Part shown: positions 32,120 to 42,434 of the stretch, in pieces
How positions within the stretch are numbered: the first letter of the stretch is position 1
Layout of the letters: each line of letters opens with the position of its first letter
Assembly: GCF_024168645.1 (NCBI RefSeq)
Contig: NZ_JALJWF010000001.1
Span: forward strand, 1,107,001 to 1,171,000
DNA length: 64,000 nt
From: Pseudomonas sp. GGS8
GTDB taxonomy: Bacteria > Pseudomonadota > Gammaproteobacteria > Pseudomonadales > Pseudomonadaceae
Reading direction: 5' to 3'
Notes under the pieces: model-generated
Databases searched by the model: none
What the model was told of the DNA's origin: nothing
The model's input: only the letters and a program-made list of their open reading frames with translations
Position numbers and translations under genes: made by a program

Positions 32120-34660
32120 ATGGCAAGCGCCAAACTGACTCTTGCACGGCTTGAAACCCTGCTGCTCGCCGCCTGCGACGACCTTCGTGGCAACATGGAT
32201 GCCAGTGAGTACAAGGAATACATCTTCGGCATGCTGTTTCTGAAGCGCGCCAGTGATCTGTTCGATCAACGCTGGGAAGAAATAGAGAAAGAAGGCAAGG
32301 TTGCAGGCCTGAGCGAAGAGGACATTAAGGCGAATCTAGAGGATCCAGACCAATACTCAGGAAAATACTTTTTCGTGCCAGAGCCGGCCCGCTGGAACAA
32401 ACCATGGGTCGACGACAAATGGAACCTGCGCCCGGCCTTGAAACACATCAAGGAAAACGTCGGAACCACACTCAACAAGGCGCTTTCGGCCTTGGAAGAA
32501 TCAAACTCTGAAGCGCTGCAGGACGTGCTCAAACACATCAGCTTCAACAAAAAAATTGGCCAGCATTCTCTGGATGACGACACTTTGGTCAATTTCATCC
32601 AGAACTTCGACAAAATCCCGTTGCGCGATAAGGACTTCGAGTTCCCGGATCTGCTGGGCACCGCCTACGAGTGGTTGATCAAGCACTTCGCCGACTCCGC
32701 AGGAAAAAAAGCGGGTGAATTCTACACCCCGGCTGAGGTGGTGCGCATCTGTGTCGAGATCTGCGACCCGAAGGAAGGCATGAGCATCTATGATCCGACG
32801 GTTGGGTCGGGCGGCATGCTGATCCAAGCCCATGACTATCTTCGCGAGCACGGCGCCAAAGCATCCGAACTGGAGCTTTATGGCCAGGAAAAGATGGGCA
32901 CCACTTGGTCTATCTGCAAAATGAACATGCTGCTGCATGGCATTCCCCATGCAGTGATTCGGAACGAAGACACCCTGCGTGAGCCGCAGCATGTGGCTGT
33001 CGATGGCCAGCTGCAACGCTTCGACCGAGTATTGGCGAACCCTCCCTTCAGCCAAAATTACATCAAGAAGGACATCAAGCATCCTGGCCGTTTCCCAGTG
33101 TGGATGCCCGAAAAGGGCAAAAAGGCTGACTTGATGTTCGTGCAACACATGCTGTCAGTGCTTAAAAATGACGGTCGTATGGCGACAGTGATGCCTCATG
33201 GCGTGCTGTTCCGTGGCGGCGAAGAGCGCGAGGCCCGCAAGTACTTCATCGAAAAAGGTTATTTGGAGGCCGTGATCGGTCTGCCGAGCAATCTGTTTTA
33301 CGGTACCGGTATCCCGGCATGCATTCTGGTGCTCAACAAGGACGGGGCCACCACCCGCGACCATGTGTTATTCATCAACGCTGACCGTGAGTATCGGGAA
33401 GGCAAGGCACAGAATCATCTGCGCCCTGAAGACATTGACAAGATCGTGCACGCCTACCGGGCGGGGCAGAACATTCCAGCCTACGCGCGACTCGTCCCGA
33501 TCAACGAAATTGCTGACGAAGACTTCAACTGCAACATCCGCCGTTATGTAGACAACGCCCCACCACCGGAACCGCACGATGTCCGCGCGCACCTGCACGG
33601 TGGAGTGCCTGTCAGCGAGATCGATGCGCTGGAACACTTCTGGCAAAACTATCCACAACTGCGTGAAAGCTGCTTTGTGCCTCGCCCGGCCGCGGCTAAC
33701 GGCGTGCCATATGCCGACTTCTCATCCGCACTGCAAGACAAGCGCGCGATTGCCGAGTACATAAACACCCACCCCGGCGTCACTGAACGCCAGGCACAAT
33801 TCATGGCGCAACTGCAAGGCTGGTGGCAACAACACCTGCCTATCATCGAAGCACTCGCACCAGATGCTACTAACCAGCAGGCTCGTGCAAACAATGTCTA
33901 CCAAATGCGCGCCACACTGCTGAACAGTATCGAACGAACTTTTGCGCAGCAGGACTTGCTCAATAGCTTTCAAGTACGTGGCGCCTTCGCCAATTACTAC
34001 AAATCACTCGCCTCCGACTTCAAATCTATCGCCGCCAGCGGTTGGGGCGCGGAGCTGATTCCGGACGAAGAGATTTTGCAAAGCCAGTTCCCTGAAGTAC
34101 TGGCCGAACTGGAGCAACAACACAGCCGCTTGGCTGAGTTGCAGGCGCTGTTCGCCGCAGCAGGGGAAGAAGACTTTGAAGACACCGATGACAGCGGTGT
34201 TCTGCCGGCTGATGAGGTAAAAACCCTCAAGTCCAGCCTGAAAGAAGCCCGCGGTCTCACGAAACTGGCCAAGCGCGATACCAGTTTTGGGGACTGGAAG
34301 AGCCACCAACGTGAAGTTGAGCGTATCGAAGCGCAGCTGGCCCGGCACAAGGCACTGGAAGACGAAGCTAAGAACCTCAAGGTGCTGATCAGATCGACCG
34401 AGAAAAACCGCGATGCTTTGGTGGAAAAAGCCCGCGAGAACATCAACAATGATGAAGCTAGTGTGGTAATTGTCGAGCGCTTGGGCAAGGTGCTGTTTGA
34501 TAGTTACCGTCAATATTTGCGGGCTGATCAGCGAGCATGTATCGCGGTGATCGAAAACCTTTGGGGCAAGTATGCGGTAACGGCCAAACAAATCGAGGCC
34601 GAGCGCTATGAAGCGGCGCAAGCTCTGCAAGCTTTTTTGGTGGAGCTGGGGTATGAGTAG
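32120..34660 (+). CDS. hsdM: HsdM, type I restriction-modification methyltransferase subunit
   Basis: An 846-residue N6-adenine methyltransferase subunit. The HsdM N-terminal helical domain ([20 protein letters not shown], then [13 protein letters not shown]) is followed by SAM-binding DPTVGSGGM at 225-233 and catalytic NPPF at 307-310. Beyond the catalytic core there is an unusually long C-terminal part (about 510-846) with a coiled coil. I start at the ATG at 32120 (AGGA upstream), which gives [15 protein letters not shown]; the open frame extends to 32030 without a better site. The stop overlaps hsdS by 8 bases. Confidence 0.93.
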   Translation: MASAKLTLARLETLLLAACDDLRGNMDASEYKEYIFGMLFLKRASDLFDQRWEEIEKEGKVAGLSEEDIKANLEDPDQYSGKYFFVPEPARWNKPWVDDKWNLRPALKHIKENVGTTLNKALSALEESNSEALQDVLKHISFNKKIGQHSLDDDTLVNFIQNFDKIPLRDKDFEFPDLLGTAYEWLIKHFADSAGKKAGEFYTPAEVVRICVEICDPKEGMSIYDPTVGSGGMLIQAHDYLREHGAKASELELYGQEKMGTTWSICKMNMLLHGIPHAVIRNEDTLREPQHVAVDGQLQRFDRVLANPPFSQNYIKKDIKHPGRFPVWMPEKGKKADLMFVQHMLSVLKNDGRMATVMPHGVLFRGGEEREARKYFIEKGYLEAVIGLPSNLFYGTGIPACILVLNKDGATTRDHVLFINADREYREGKAQNHLRPEDIDKIVHAYRAGQNIPAYARLVPINEIADEDFNCNIRRYVDNAPPPEPHDVRAHLHGGVPVSEIDALEHFWQNYPQLRESCFVPRPAAANGVPYADFSSALQDKRAIAEYINTHPGVTERQAQFMAQLQGWWQQHLPIIEALAPDATNQQARANNVYQMRATLLNSIERTFAQQDLLNSFQVRGAFANYYKSLASDFKSIAASGWGAELIPDEEILQSQFPEVLAELEQQHSRLAELQALFAAAGEEDFEDTDDSGVLPADEVKTLKSSLKEARGLTKLAKRDTSFGDWKSHQREVERIEAQLARHKALEDEAKNLKVLIRSTEKNRDALVEKARENINNDEASVVIVERLGKVLFDSYRQYLRADQRACIAVIENLWGKYAVTAKQIEAERYEAAQALQAFLVELGYE

Positions 34661-35900
34661 GTTCAAGGAAGTAGCAATTGGCGAACATATAAAGCTTACC
34701 AGTGGCTTTCCATTTCCATCGTCAAAATTCTCTAGCGAAGGCTTCCCGCTCATTCGAATTCGCGACATTCTAACCTCGCAAACTGAAACTTATTTTCAGG
34801 GTTCTTTTCTACCCAGCTACATAATCAAGAAAAACAACATCCTTATTGGCATGGATGGAGATTTCCATGTCGCCCGATGGAATGGCCGTGACGCGCTACT
34901 GAATCAACGAGTACTTAAAGTTGACGTACATAGCGAGTCCACCATTGTTCTTGATTACTTATTTCACTGGCTAGGACCATTTGTTAAGAAAATCAACGAA
35001 ACAACGGCCGCAACCACGGTAAAACACCTTTCAACAAAAGATATCATTAAAGCAAAGGCAAACTTCCCCGATGTAAAAATCCAACAAAAAATCGCCACTA
35101 TCCTTACCGCTATCGACACTACAATTCAAAAGACGGAAGTTTTAATTGCCAAATTCCATCAACTCAAAGCTGGCTTGATGCATGACCTGTTCACCCGAGG
35201 TGTGCTGCCCAACGGCCAACTGCGCCCAACACGCGAGCAAGCGCCGGAGCTCTATCAGAAAATAGAGGGTGAGTGGATCCCGAGAGATTGGCAATACGAT
35301 CTACTTGATCGGCTTGCTTCGAGAGGAAGTGGCCACACCCCCAATAAAAACCATCCCGAATACTGGAATGGTGGAGTCAAGTGGGTCTCACTGGCAGACT
35401 CCCACAAGCTGGATCAGCTTTACATCGCTGACACCGAACTAAAAATTAGCCATAAAGGCATTCAGAACTCCTCTGCTGTTCTGCATCCTGCGGGAGTTGT
35501 CGTCCTTTCTCGAGATGCTGGTGTCGGGAAGAGTGCTATCACCACTGAGCCAATGGCAGTCAGCCAGCACTTTATGTGCTGGAAGTGCGACAAAAAAATG
35601 AATAATCACTTTCTGTATTACTGGCTCCAATTCCAGAAACGCGCATTCGAAAATATTGCAATGGGCAGTACCATCCTGACTATCGGGCTACCGTACTTCA
35701 AGCGTTTGAAAATTGCTTGCCCGATCGATATTGGTGAACAAGTTGCGATTGCTGAAAGGCTGAAATCCGTAGACTCGCAACTGTTCTCTTTACAGAATGA
35801 TCTGTTTAAAAAGAAACAACAAAAGCTCGGCCTAATGCAAGACCTCCTGACCGGCAAAGTCCAAGTCAAAGTCGACGAACCAGAGCCTGCCCATGCCTGA
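34653..35900 (+). CDS. hsdS: HsdS, type I restriction-modification specificity subunit
   Basis: A 415-residue DNA-recognition subunit. Two target-recognition domains are visible: the first opens with [20 protein letters not shown], the second with [20 protein letters not shown]. Each is followed by a helical spacer repeat ([20 protein letters not shown]..., and [20 protein letters not shown]...). The first domain is much richer in A+T than its neighbours, as is common for horizontally shuffled target-recognition domains. It starts inside hsdM and its end overlaps the next gene by 8 bases. Confidence 0.93.
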   Translation: MSRFKEVAIGEHIKLTSGFPFPSSKFSSEGFPLIRIRDILTSQTETYFQGSFLPSYIIKKNNILIGMDGDFHVARWNGRDALLNQRVLKVDVHSESTIVLDYLFHWLGPFVKKINETTAATTVKHLSTKDIIKAKANFPDVKIQQKIATILTAIDTTIQKTEVLIAKFHQLKAGLMHDLFTRGVLPNGQLRPTREQAPELYQKIEGEWIPRDWQYDLLDRLASRGSGHTPNKNHPEYWNGGVKWVSLADSHKLDQLYIADTELKISHKGIQNSSAVLHPAGVVVLSRDAGVGKSAITTEPMAVSQHFMCWKCDKKMNNHFLYYWLQFQKRAFENIAMGSTILTIGLPYFKRLKIACPIDIGEQVAIAERLKSVDSQLFSLQNDLFKKKQQKLGLMQDLLTGKVQVKVDEPEPAHA

Positions 35901-37452
35901 AAAACTGCCCATCAACCTCAACGACCTCCTGCGCCAGCGGACTGTCGAGGGCGAGCGAATCGAATATAAAACGGGTTGGAATCCCGACCCAATCATTCGC
36001 ACGCTCTGCGCCTTCGCCAACGATTTTGAAAACCTAGGCGGCGGTTATGTGGTGATTGGGCAGGATTGTGATACCAACGGTCAGCCGATATTTCCTCCTG
36101 TGGGCCTTGCCGACAACATTCTGGACAAAATCCAGCTTGAATTGCTGGCTGCCTGCCAGTCGATTCAACCGGCCTACTTCCCCGTGTTAAGTGTCGAAGA
36201 AGTCGAAGGCCGCAAGCTGATCGTATTGTGGGCACCAGGCGGGCAAAACCGCCCCTACAAAGCGCCGGCGGCAATCACTGCGAAACACCGCAGCCTGCAC
36301 TACTACATTCGCCGCTATAGCAGCACGGTGGAAGCAAAAGGCGAAACCGAACAGGAGCTTTTAAGTCTTGCTGCCAAGGTGCCTTTTGATGACCGCTTCC
36401 ATCTGGGTGCTCGCGTCGAAAATCTGTCCAAACCTTTGATGCAAAGCTTTCTCGAGGAAGTCGGCAGCGCACTCGCTGATGACGCAGACAATTTATCTAT
36501 CGAAGACCTGGGCCGACAAATGAATGTTGTGGGAGGCCCGCCCGAATCGCCATGGCCCAAAAATGTAGGCTTGATGTTCTTCAGCCCTGCCCCCAAGCAG
36601 TTCTTCCCTGGTACACAGATTGATGTGGTGTGGTTTCCTGAAGGTGCCGGCGGCGACCGATTTGACGAGAAGATTTTCTCGGGGCCACTAGCAACCATGA
36701 CTCGTGAAGCGTTGGCCTATATCCAGCGCAATTACCTACACGAAACAGTGATCAAACACCCGGATCGCGCTGAGGCTACTCGGGTCTGGAACTTCCCTTT
36801 CGCCGCGATTGAAGAGGCGTTGGTCAACGCCGTGTATCACCGCTCCTATGAGGTGCGCGAACCGATCGAGGTTCGTATCAGCCAGGAAGAGTTAGTGATT
36901 TTGAGTTTTCCAGGGCCAGACCGCTCGATTCGAATGGAAGACCTGCGCAAAGGCCGTGCTGTGAGCCGTCGCTACCGCAACCGGCGCATTGGCGAGTTTC
37001 TGAAAGAACTGGATCTGACCGAAGGCCGTTCAACAGGAATTCCCAAGATCCTCAAGGTCATGGCCGCCAATGGTTCACCAGCCCCACTGTTCGAAACTGA
37101 CGATGACCGGACCTCTTACGTCGTACGGCTACCCGCACACCCACAGTCGCAAAACAGCGAAACAACGGAAGTCACCATGGAAGTCACCATGGAAGTCACC
37201 ATGGAAGTCGCCACGGAAGTCGCGGCCTTGCTCAGCGTCGTAGATAACGACATGAGCCGGCAAGAGCTCCAAACGGCGATGGGTTTAAAGAACGCTGAGC
37301 ACTTTCGCAAGGCATACATTCTTCCGGCCATCGCCGCCGGGGTACTTGAAATGACCCTACCCGAGCAACCCAAGAGCCGACTGCAACGCTATCGCTTGAC
37401 GAGCAAAGGCGAGAAATGGCTGAAAAACAGTAACGCAAGGAATGCAAATTGA
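35893..37452 (+). CDS. Schlafen AlbA_2/ATPase-like protein in the hsd operon
   Basis: A 519-residue protein resembling COG2865. The N-terminal AlbA_2-like domain has EGERIEYKTGW and FENLGGGYVVIGQD; the central part resembles the HATPase_c_4 domain (FPFAAIEEALVNAVYHRSY, with the N-box-like Asn, then EELVILSFPGP, RRIGEFLKELDLTEGRSTG). A four-copy Glu-Val-Thr-Met repeat (about 426-441) precedes a C-terminal winged-helix-like part. It overlaps hsdS by 8 bases and its TGA overlaps the TTG start of hsdR, so it is expressed with the restriction system. Its role there is not known to me. Confidence 0.78.
   Translation: MPEKLPINLNDLLRQRTVEGERIEYKTGWNPDPIIRTLCAFANDFENLGGGYVVIGQDCDTNGQPIFPPVGLADNILDKIQLELLAACQSIQPAYFPVLSVEEVEGRKLIVLWAPGGQNRPYKAPAAITAKHRSLHYYIRRYSSTVEAKGETEQELLSLAAKVPFDDRFHLGARVENLSKPLMQSFLEEVGSALADDADNLSIEDLGRQMNVVGGPPESPWPKNVGLMFFSPAPKQFFPGTQIDVVWFPEGAGGDRFDEKIFSGPLATMTREALAYIQRNYLHETVIKHPDRAEATRVWNFPFAAIEEALVNAVYHRSYEVREPIEVRISQEELVILSFPGPDRSIRMEDLRKGRAVSRRYRNRRIGEFLKELDLTEGRSTGIPKILKVMAANGSPAPLFETDDDRTSYVVRLPAHPQSQNSETTEVTMEVTMEVTMEVATEVAALLSVVDNDMSRQELQTAMGLKNAEHFRKAYILPAIAAGVLEMTLPEQPKSRLQRYRLTSKGEKWLKNSNARNAN
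37168..37215 (+). repeat. In-frame 12-bp tandem repeat
   Basis: GAAGTCACCATG occurs three times exactly and a fourth time as GAAGTCGCCACG, encoding (E-V-T-M)3-E-V-A-T. Unit number could change without a frameshift. It sits in a linker before the C-terminal domain of the AlbA_2 protein. Confidence 0.9.
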
Positions 37453-40400
37453 GTGAGTACAGCGAAGTCGAACGCCCCTTCCTGCAGCAACTCGCCGCAC
37501 AAGGCTGGACGATCATCGATCAGGGTTCAGGCGTCCCGCAGGATGCGCAGATCAGCTTGCGCAACAACTTTCGCGAATGGCTACTTCCCGACGTCTTCGA
37601 CCATACCGTGCGAAAAAACAACTGCGCGGAAGATGGGCAGCCATGGCTGACGGATCGGCAGTTGGAAGATCTACGTAGCCAGATCCTTAGCCAACCCAAT
37701 CGCACGCTGCTGGAAGCCAACGAAACCATCCAGGCTTTGCTGTTCAAGGCACAGGTTGATGTTAATGAATTGACCGGCGAACTCGACCCGGTCGTGCGTT
37801 TGATTGACTTCAAATCACCAGAGAACAATCAGTTCCATGCCATTAACCAGTTTCGCGTAGATACTCCCGGTTGCGTCAGAGACTTCATCATTCCGGACAT
37901 CGTACTGTTTGTGAATGGCATCCCGATTGGCGTCGTCGAGTGCAAAAAAGCTTCACAGACTTGCGCCAACCCGATGCAGGAAGCCTATGTGCAACTGCAG
38001 CGCTATATGCGCAAGCGCATGGATAAAGACAGCGTTGGGCTGAAAGAAGGTGAGCCTCGCCTGTTTCACTGCAACCTACTACTAATCCGCAGCAGCGGTC
38101 TGGAAGCCGACTACGGCACCATTTCCTCAGAGGCCGAACACTTTCATACTTGGAAGACGCTCTACCCACAGGATGATCGCGCTCTAAAAGGAATGAATCC
38201 GCAACAGCAGTTGATTGCCGGCATGCTCGGCCGAGCCAATATTTTGCAGATACTTCGTACCAGTTCGGTGTTCATGGACACCAGCGGTGGACACCGCGTG
38301 AAAGTGGTGTGCCGATATCAGCAATTTCGCGCAGCCAACAAAGTCCTCGAACGATTACGCCATGGAAAGACTGCGATCGAACGTAGCGGTGTCGTGTGGC
38401 ACACCCAAGGTTCAGGCAAGTCGCTAACCATGGTATTTCTGGCGCGAATGCTACGCGCTAACGTTGACCTCTCAGACTACAAAATCGTATTGGTCAATGA
38501 TCGGCAAGACCTTGAAGAGCAGTTAGGCAAAACAGCCACACTGATCGGAGGTCGCGTAAACGTAATCGAGAGTCGGCAGGACCTGCGCCAGCACCTGGGC
38601 ACCGACAGCTCAGACATCAACATGGTGATGGTGCACAAGTTTCAGGAGCAGAAACAGACACTCAGCAATACCGTGGCCGAGGCGTTGGGAACTTACCAAG
38701 CCATGCCTTCGGGTAAGTTGTTTGGGGTTGTGAACTCCTCAGAGCGCATCATCCTGATGATCGATGAGGCACATCGCACTCAAGGCTCAGATCTGGGCGA
38801 CAACCTGTTCGGAGCCTTCCCACACGCAACCCGTGTAGCATTCACGGGCACACCGCTGCTGACCGAACGGCACGGAGAAAAGAAAACCCACAAGCGCTTT
38901 GGTGAATACATCGACACCTATCGGCTGATGGATGCAGTCAACGACGGCGCCACCCTACAGATACTCTATGAGGGTAAGACAGCCGACAGTGCACTGAATG
39001 AGAAACACGCATTTGATCAGGCCTTCGAGGACCTGTTCCGTGACCGTAGTGAAGAAGAACTGCAAGCGATCAAGAAAAAGTACGGCGCCACCGGTGACAT
39101 TCTGGAGGCTGAAAATCGCATCAATGCAATTTCTCGCGATCTGGTAAATCACTACATCGAGAACATCTTGCCCAATGGGTTCAAAGCTCAGGTGGTGTGC
39201 CACTCCAAACTGGCCTGTGTGCGTTACCAAAAAGGGATTGAGTCGGCGCTTGCCGAGTGCATTGAACAAGAGCAAATCAAAGCTGAGCCCGACAATGACT
39301 TGATCAAGCGGCTGCGGTTTCTGAAGACTGCAGTGGTGATCTCTTCAGACGGTACCAATGAGGCGGCCTATATCACGCAAGCTCGTAAACAAGGCGCGAG
39401 GATGAAAGCGGTCGAAAATTTCTGCCTCGGGTTCAACTTCGACGATCCGGAAAAGGCAAACACCGGCATCGCGTTCCTGATTGTCTGCGACATGTTGCTG
39501 ACAGGTTTCGATGCGCCGATTGAACAAGTGATGTACATCGACAAGAGATTGCGCGAGCACACGCTGCTACAGGCAATTGCGCGTACCAATCGAGTAAAAA
39601 AAGGCAAGCAACGTGGCTATATCGTCGACTACATCGGCCTCGCCAACCATCTGACTGACGCGCTTTCGCTTTACGCTGCAAATGATGAAATACAAGAGCT
39701 GCATGACGGAATGCAAAACATTACGTCTGAGCTGCCTGTACTGGAGGAGCGGTATCAACGCCTGCTACAGCATTTCGTGGCTTTGGGGGTGAAAAACATC
39801 AAGGCTTTCGTGACCGGCACGCTGCCTAATCTGAATGCAGACGCTGCCGTGGTGCATGAGGCTGTAAAAGCATTGAAGGATGAGAAACAACGCGCGGACT
39901 TCGAGGTTTATCTCAAGAAATTCCTGATGAGCATGGACATCATCCTGCCTCACGCCTCAGCACAGCCTTATCGTATCCCTGCAAAACGCTTTGGTTACAT
40001 TCTGCAAATCACCAAGGAGCGCTACAAAGACACCAGCCTTGACTTAGGTGATGCGGGTGCCAAGGTAAAAGAGCTGATCAACGAGCACCTGATTAGCCTG
40101 GGCATCAATCCCAAGATTGAGCCAGTAGAGCTTTTATCCGAGGATTTTCTGGAGAAACTGGCAGCGCACGCAGGCAATAACAACGAGGCAAAAGCCAGTG
40201 AAATGGAACATGCCATCCGTAAGCATTGCACCGTCCATCACGACGAGGACCCCGCCTTCTACAAGAGCCTGTCAGAAAAAGTCGATGCACTGATCGAGCA
40301 ACATGAAGACGAGTGGGATCTGTTGGTCAAAAAACTCACGGAACTCAGAAGCGCAGCCATCGTTGGTCGAGAAAAAGGCGAAGAGGGCATGAGCAAAGAA

Positions 40401-40712
40401 GTCACCACTTTCTATGAGCACATCGTTCAAATCGGTTTCAACGGCGGAACAGTTGCCGAGGCTGACAAACCTAAATTCAAGGCATTGATGGGAACGACCG
40501 TAGGCATCCTTCAGGAAACCATCGCCAGCATCGATTTTTGGCAAAACCCGGACAAGCAAAAGCGCGTTCGCGGCCTGATCAAGACTGAAATAACTAAAGC
40601 CGGAATCGAAGAACTCAAACTGAATCGCGAACGCGTGGCGATTGAAATCATGAAGCTGGCAAAAAATCGCCATAACGCATTGATCCGGTCAATACCTACT
40701 GCAGAGGTGTAA
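37449..40712 (+). CDS. hsdR: HsdR, type I restriction endonuclease/translocase subunit
   Basis: A 1087-residue restriction and translocation subunit. The N-terminal PD-(D/E)xK nuclease is seen as IPDIVLFVNGIPIGVVECKK (E164-C-K166 region), the helicase as VWHTQGSGKSL (about 315-325) and LMIDEAHRTQG (Asp439 onward), and motif VI as QAIARTNRV. The TTG start overlaps the stop of the preceding gene (TTGA) and has AAGGA before it; no better start lies near. The stop abuts the next gene directly. Confidence 0.93.
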   Translation: MSEYSEVERPFLQQLAAQGWTIIDQGSGVPQDAQISLRNNFREWLLPDVFDHTVRKNNCAEDGQPWLTDRQLEDLRSQILSQPNRTLLEANETIQALLFKAQVDVNELTGELDPVVRLIDFKSPENNQFHAINQFRVDTPGCVRDFIIPDIVLFVNGIPIGVVECKKASQTCANPMQEAYVQLQRYMRKRMDKDSVGLKEGEPRLFHCNLLLIRSSGLEADYGTISSEAEHFHTWKTLYPQDDRALKGMNPQQQLIAGMLGRANILQILRTSSVFMDTSGGHRVKVVCRYQQFRAANKVLERLRHGKTAIERSGVVWHTQGSGKSLTMVFLARMLRANVDLSDYKIVLVNDRQDLEEQLGKTATLIGGRVNVIESRQDLRQHLGTDSSDINMVMVHKFQEQKQTLSNTVAEALGTYQAMPSGKLFGVVNSSERIILMIDEAHRTQGSDLGDNLFGAFPHATRVAFTGTPLLTERHGEKKTHKRFGEYIDTYRLMDAVNDGATLQILYEGKTADSALNEKHAFDQAFEDLFRDRSEEELQAIKKKYGATGDILEAENRINAISRDLVNHYIENILPNGFKAQVVCHSKLACVRYQKGIESALAECIEQEQIKAEPDNDLIKRLRFLKTAVVISSDGTNEAAYITQARKQGARMKAVENFCLGFNFDDPEKANTGIAFLIVCDMLLTGFDAPIEQVMYIDKRLREHTLLQAIARTNRVKKGKQRGYIVDYIGLANHLTDALSLYAANDEIQELHDGMQNITSELPVLEERYQRLLQHFVALGVKNIKAFVTGTLPNLNADAAVVHEAVKALKDEKQRADFEVYLKKFLMSMDIILPHASAQPYRIPAKRFGYILQITKERYKDTSLDLGDAGAKVKELINEHLISLGINPKIEPVELLSEDFLEKLAAHAGNNNEAKASEMEHAIRKHCTVHHDEDPAFYKSLSEKVDALIEQHEDEWDLLVKKLTELRSAAIVGREKGEEGMSKEVTTFYEHIVQIGFNGGTVAEADKPKFKALMGTTVGILQETIASIDFWQNPDKQKRVRGLIKTEITKAGIEELKLNRERVAIEIMKLAKNRHNALIRSIPTAEV

Positions 40713-41420
40713 ATGCAATTCCGTCAGGTTCAAGACATCGAGTATCAGTTGCTACCCGGCTCGGAACGCCGAACGACCGATATCGTGATTGAGCGCGATG
40801 GCTTGATCACGGTACGCCCGCCCAAGGAGATGTCTGCCGAGCAGGTGGATGAGACTGTTTTCAGCAAGCGGATGTGGATATATCGCAACCTGGCACAATG
40901 GCGCGACCTCAATGCAACCCGTGTATCGCGTGAATGGGTAAGCGGAGAGTCGTTTCTTTACCTCGGCTCCAGCTATCGCCTGCAATTGGTTCAGGAACAA
41001 GATGAGCCACTTAAACTGAAAGACGGTAGGTTTTGTCTGTTGCGCACCATAGTAGATACCGGTGGAGATGAAGCAGCGCAAAGAATTTTCGAGGCGTTCT
41101 ATAAGGAAAAAGGTCTCGCAAGAATCAGCAAGCGAGTAGCGTACTTCGCCAATAAAGTGGGGGTAAAACCTAGCGACGTCCATATTAAGGAGCTCGGCTA
41201 TCGCTGGGCATCATGCCTGAAAAACGGCACGCTCCATTTTCACTGGAAATGCCTCATGGCTCCGTTGACGATCATCGACTACATAGTGGTTCACGAGCTG
41301 TGTCACTTACATCATCGAGATCACTCAGACGCGTTCTGGAATGAGGTCGACAAGGTGTTGCCGGATTACCGGGATAGAAAGGAATGGTTGCGAATGCGAG
41401 GAGCAGAGCTGGACCTGTAG
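40713..41420 (+). CDS. YgjP/M48-like metallopeptidase domain protein
   Basis: A 235-residue protein of the YgjP (DUF45) family. The zinc-binding motif HELCHLHHRDHSDAFW starts at His194, and the upstream KELGYRWASCLKNGTLHFHW is typical. The ATG follows the hsdR stop with no gap, so it is translated from the same transcript. YgjP-like genes often accompany type I restriction genes; the substrate is unknown. Confidence 0.85.
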   Translation: MQFRQVQDIEYQLLPGSERRTTDIVIERDGLITVRPPKEMSAEQVDETVFSKRMWIYRNLAQWRDLNATRVSREWVSGESFLYLGSSYRLQLVQEQDEPLKLKDGRFCLLRTIVDTGGDEAAQRIFEAFYKEKGLARISKRVAYFANKVGVKPSDVHIKELGYRWASCLKNGTLHFHWKCLMAPLTIIDYIVVHELCHLHHRDHSDAFWNEVDKVLPDYRDRKEWLRMRGAELDL

Positions 41421-41525
41421 CCCCTGCGCTTATACCCGCTCCCACAAAACCTCCGCGCTCGCGTAAACTTGCGCGCTTCTCGCAGCCCGCTAGGCTGCAA
41501 TCTATATTTTTCAAAGGTGCCCGCC

Positions 41526-42404
41526 ATGCCTTGGCTGCAAGTCCGTCTCGCCATCAGCCCAGAACAAGCCGAAACCTACGAAGACGCTTTCCTTGAAGTG
41601 GGCGCCGTGTCGGTGACCTTCATGGACGCCGAAGATCAGCCAATCTTCGAACCGGAACTCAACACCACGCCACTGTGGTCGCACACGCACCTGCTGGCCC
41701 TGTTCGAAGGCGGCACCGACGCGGCCAGTGTGCTGGCCCACCTCGAGTTGCTGACCGGGAGCCCGCTGCCCGAGCATCACAGCGAAGTGATCGAAGACCA
41801 GGACTGGGAACGCAGCTGGATGGACAACTTCCAGCCAATGCGCTTCGGCCAGCGCCTGTGGATTGTCCCGAGCTGGCACGCCGCCCCCGAGCCGGACGCG
41901 GTGAACCTGCTGCTGGATCCGGGCCTGGCGTTCGGCACCGGCACTCACCCGACCACCGCACTGTGCCTGGAATGGCTCGACGGCCAGGACCTGAAAGACT
42001 GCAACGTGCTGGATTTCGGCTGCGGCTCGGGGATTCTGGCGATTGCCGCCCTACTACTGGGCGCCAAGCAAGCCGTCGGTACCGATATCGACGTGCAAGC
42101 CCTGGAGGCCTCCCGCGACAATGCCGGACGCAACAACATCGCCGAAGAGCTGTTCCCGCTCTATCTGCCGGAAGATTTGCCGCAGGTTCAAGCCGACGTG
42201 CTGGTGGCCAACATTCTTGCCGGCCCGCTGGTTTCCCTCGCTCCGCAACTGTCCAGCCTGGTCAAGCCAGGTGGTCGCCTGGCGCTGTCGGGCATCCTTG
42301 CCGAACAAGGTGAAGAAGTCGCCGCCGCCTACGCTCGCGATTTCGATCTGGACCCAATCGCCAATCGCGACGGCTGGGTACGCATCACTGGCCGTCGGCG
42401 CTAG
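41526..42404 (+). CDS. prmA: PrmA, ribosomal protein L11 methyltransferase
   Basis: A 292-residue SAM-dependent enzyme that trimethylates L11. [11 protein letters not shown] at the start, [20 protein letters not shown] and the motif [21 protein letters not shown] are typical, as is [12 protein letters not shown]. The ATG at 41526 has AAGGTG before it; the open frame from 41469 lacks a site. In P. aeruginosa prmA lies close to accC; the restriction islet separates the two here. Confidence 0.95.
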   Translation: MPWLQVRLAISPEQAETYEDAFLEVGAVSVTFMDAEDQPIFEPELNTTPLWSHTHLLALFEGGTDAASVLAHLELLTGSPLPEHHSEVIEDQDWERSWMDNFQPMRFGQRLWIVPSWHAAPEPDAVNLLLDPGLAFGTGTHPTTALCLEWLDGQDLKDCNVLDFGCGSGILAIAALLLGAKQAVGTDIDVQALEASRDNAGRNNIAEELFPLYLPEDLPQVQADVLVANILAGPLVSLAPQLSSLVKPGGRLALSGILAEQGEEVAAAYARDFDLDPIANRDGWVRITGRRR

Positions 42405-42434
42405 AATGAGCGCCTGCATAAACCGGATTGCCGC

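Noticed and set aside
37168..37215. Phase-variable on/off repeat
   Set aside because: The 12-base unit is a multiple of three, so slippage cannot shift the frame.
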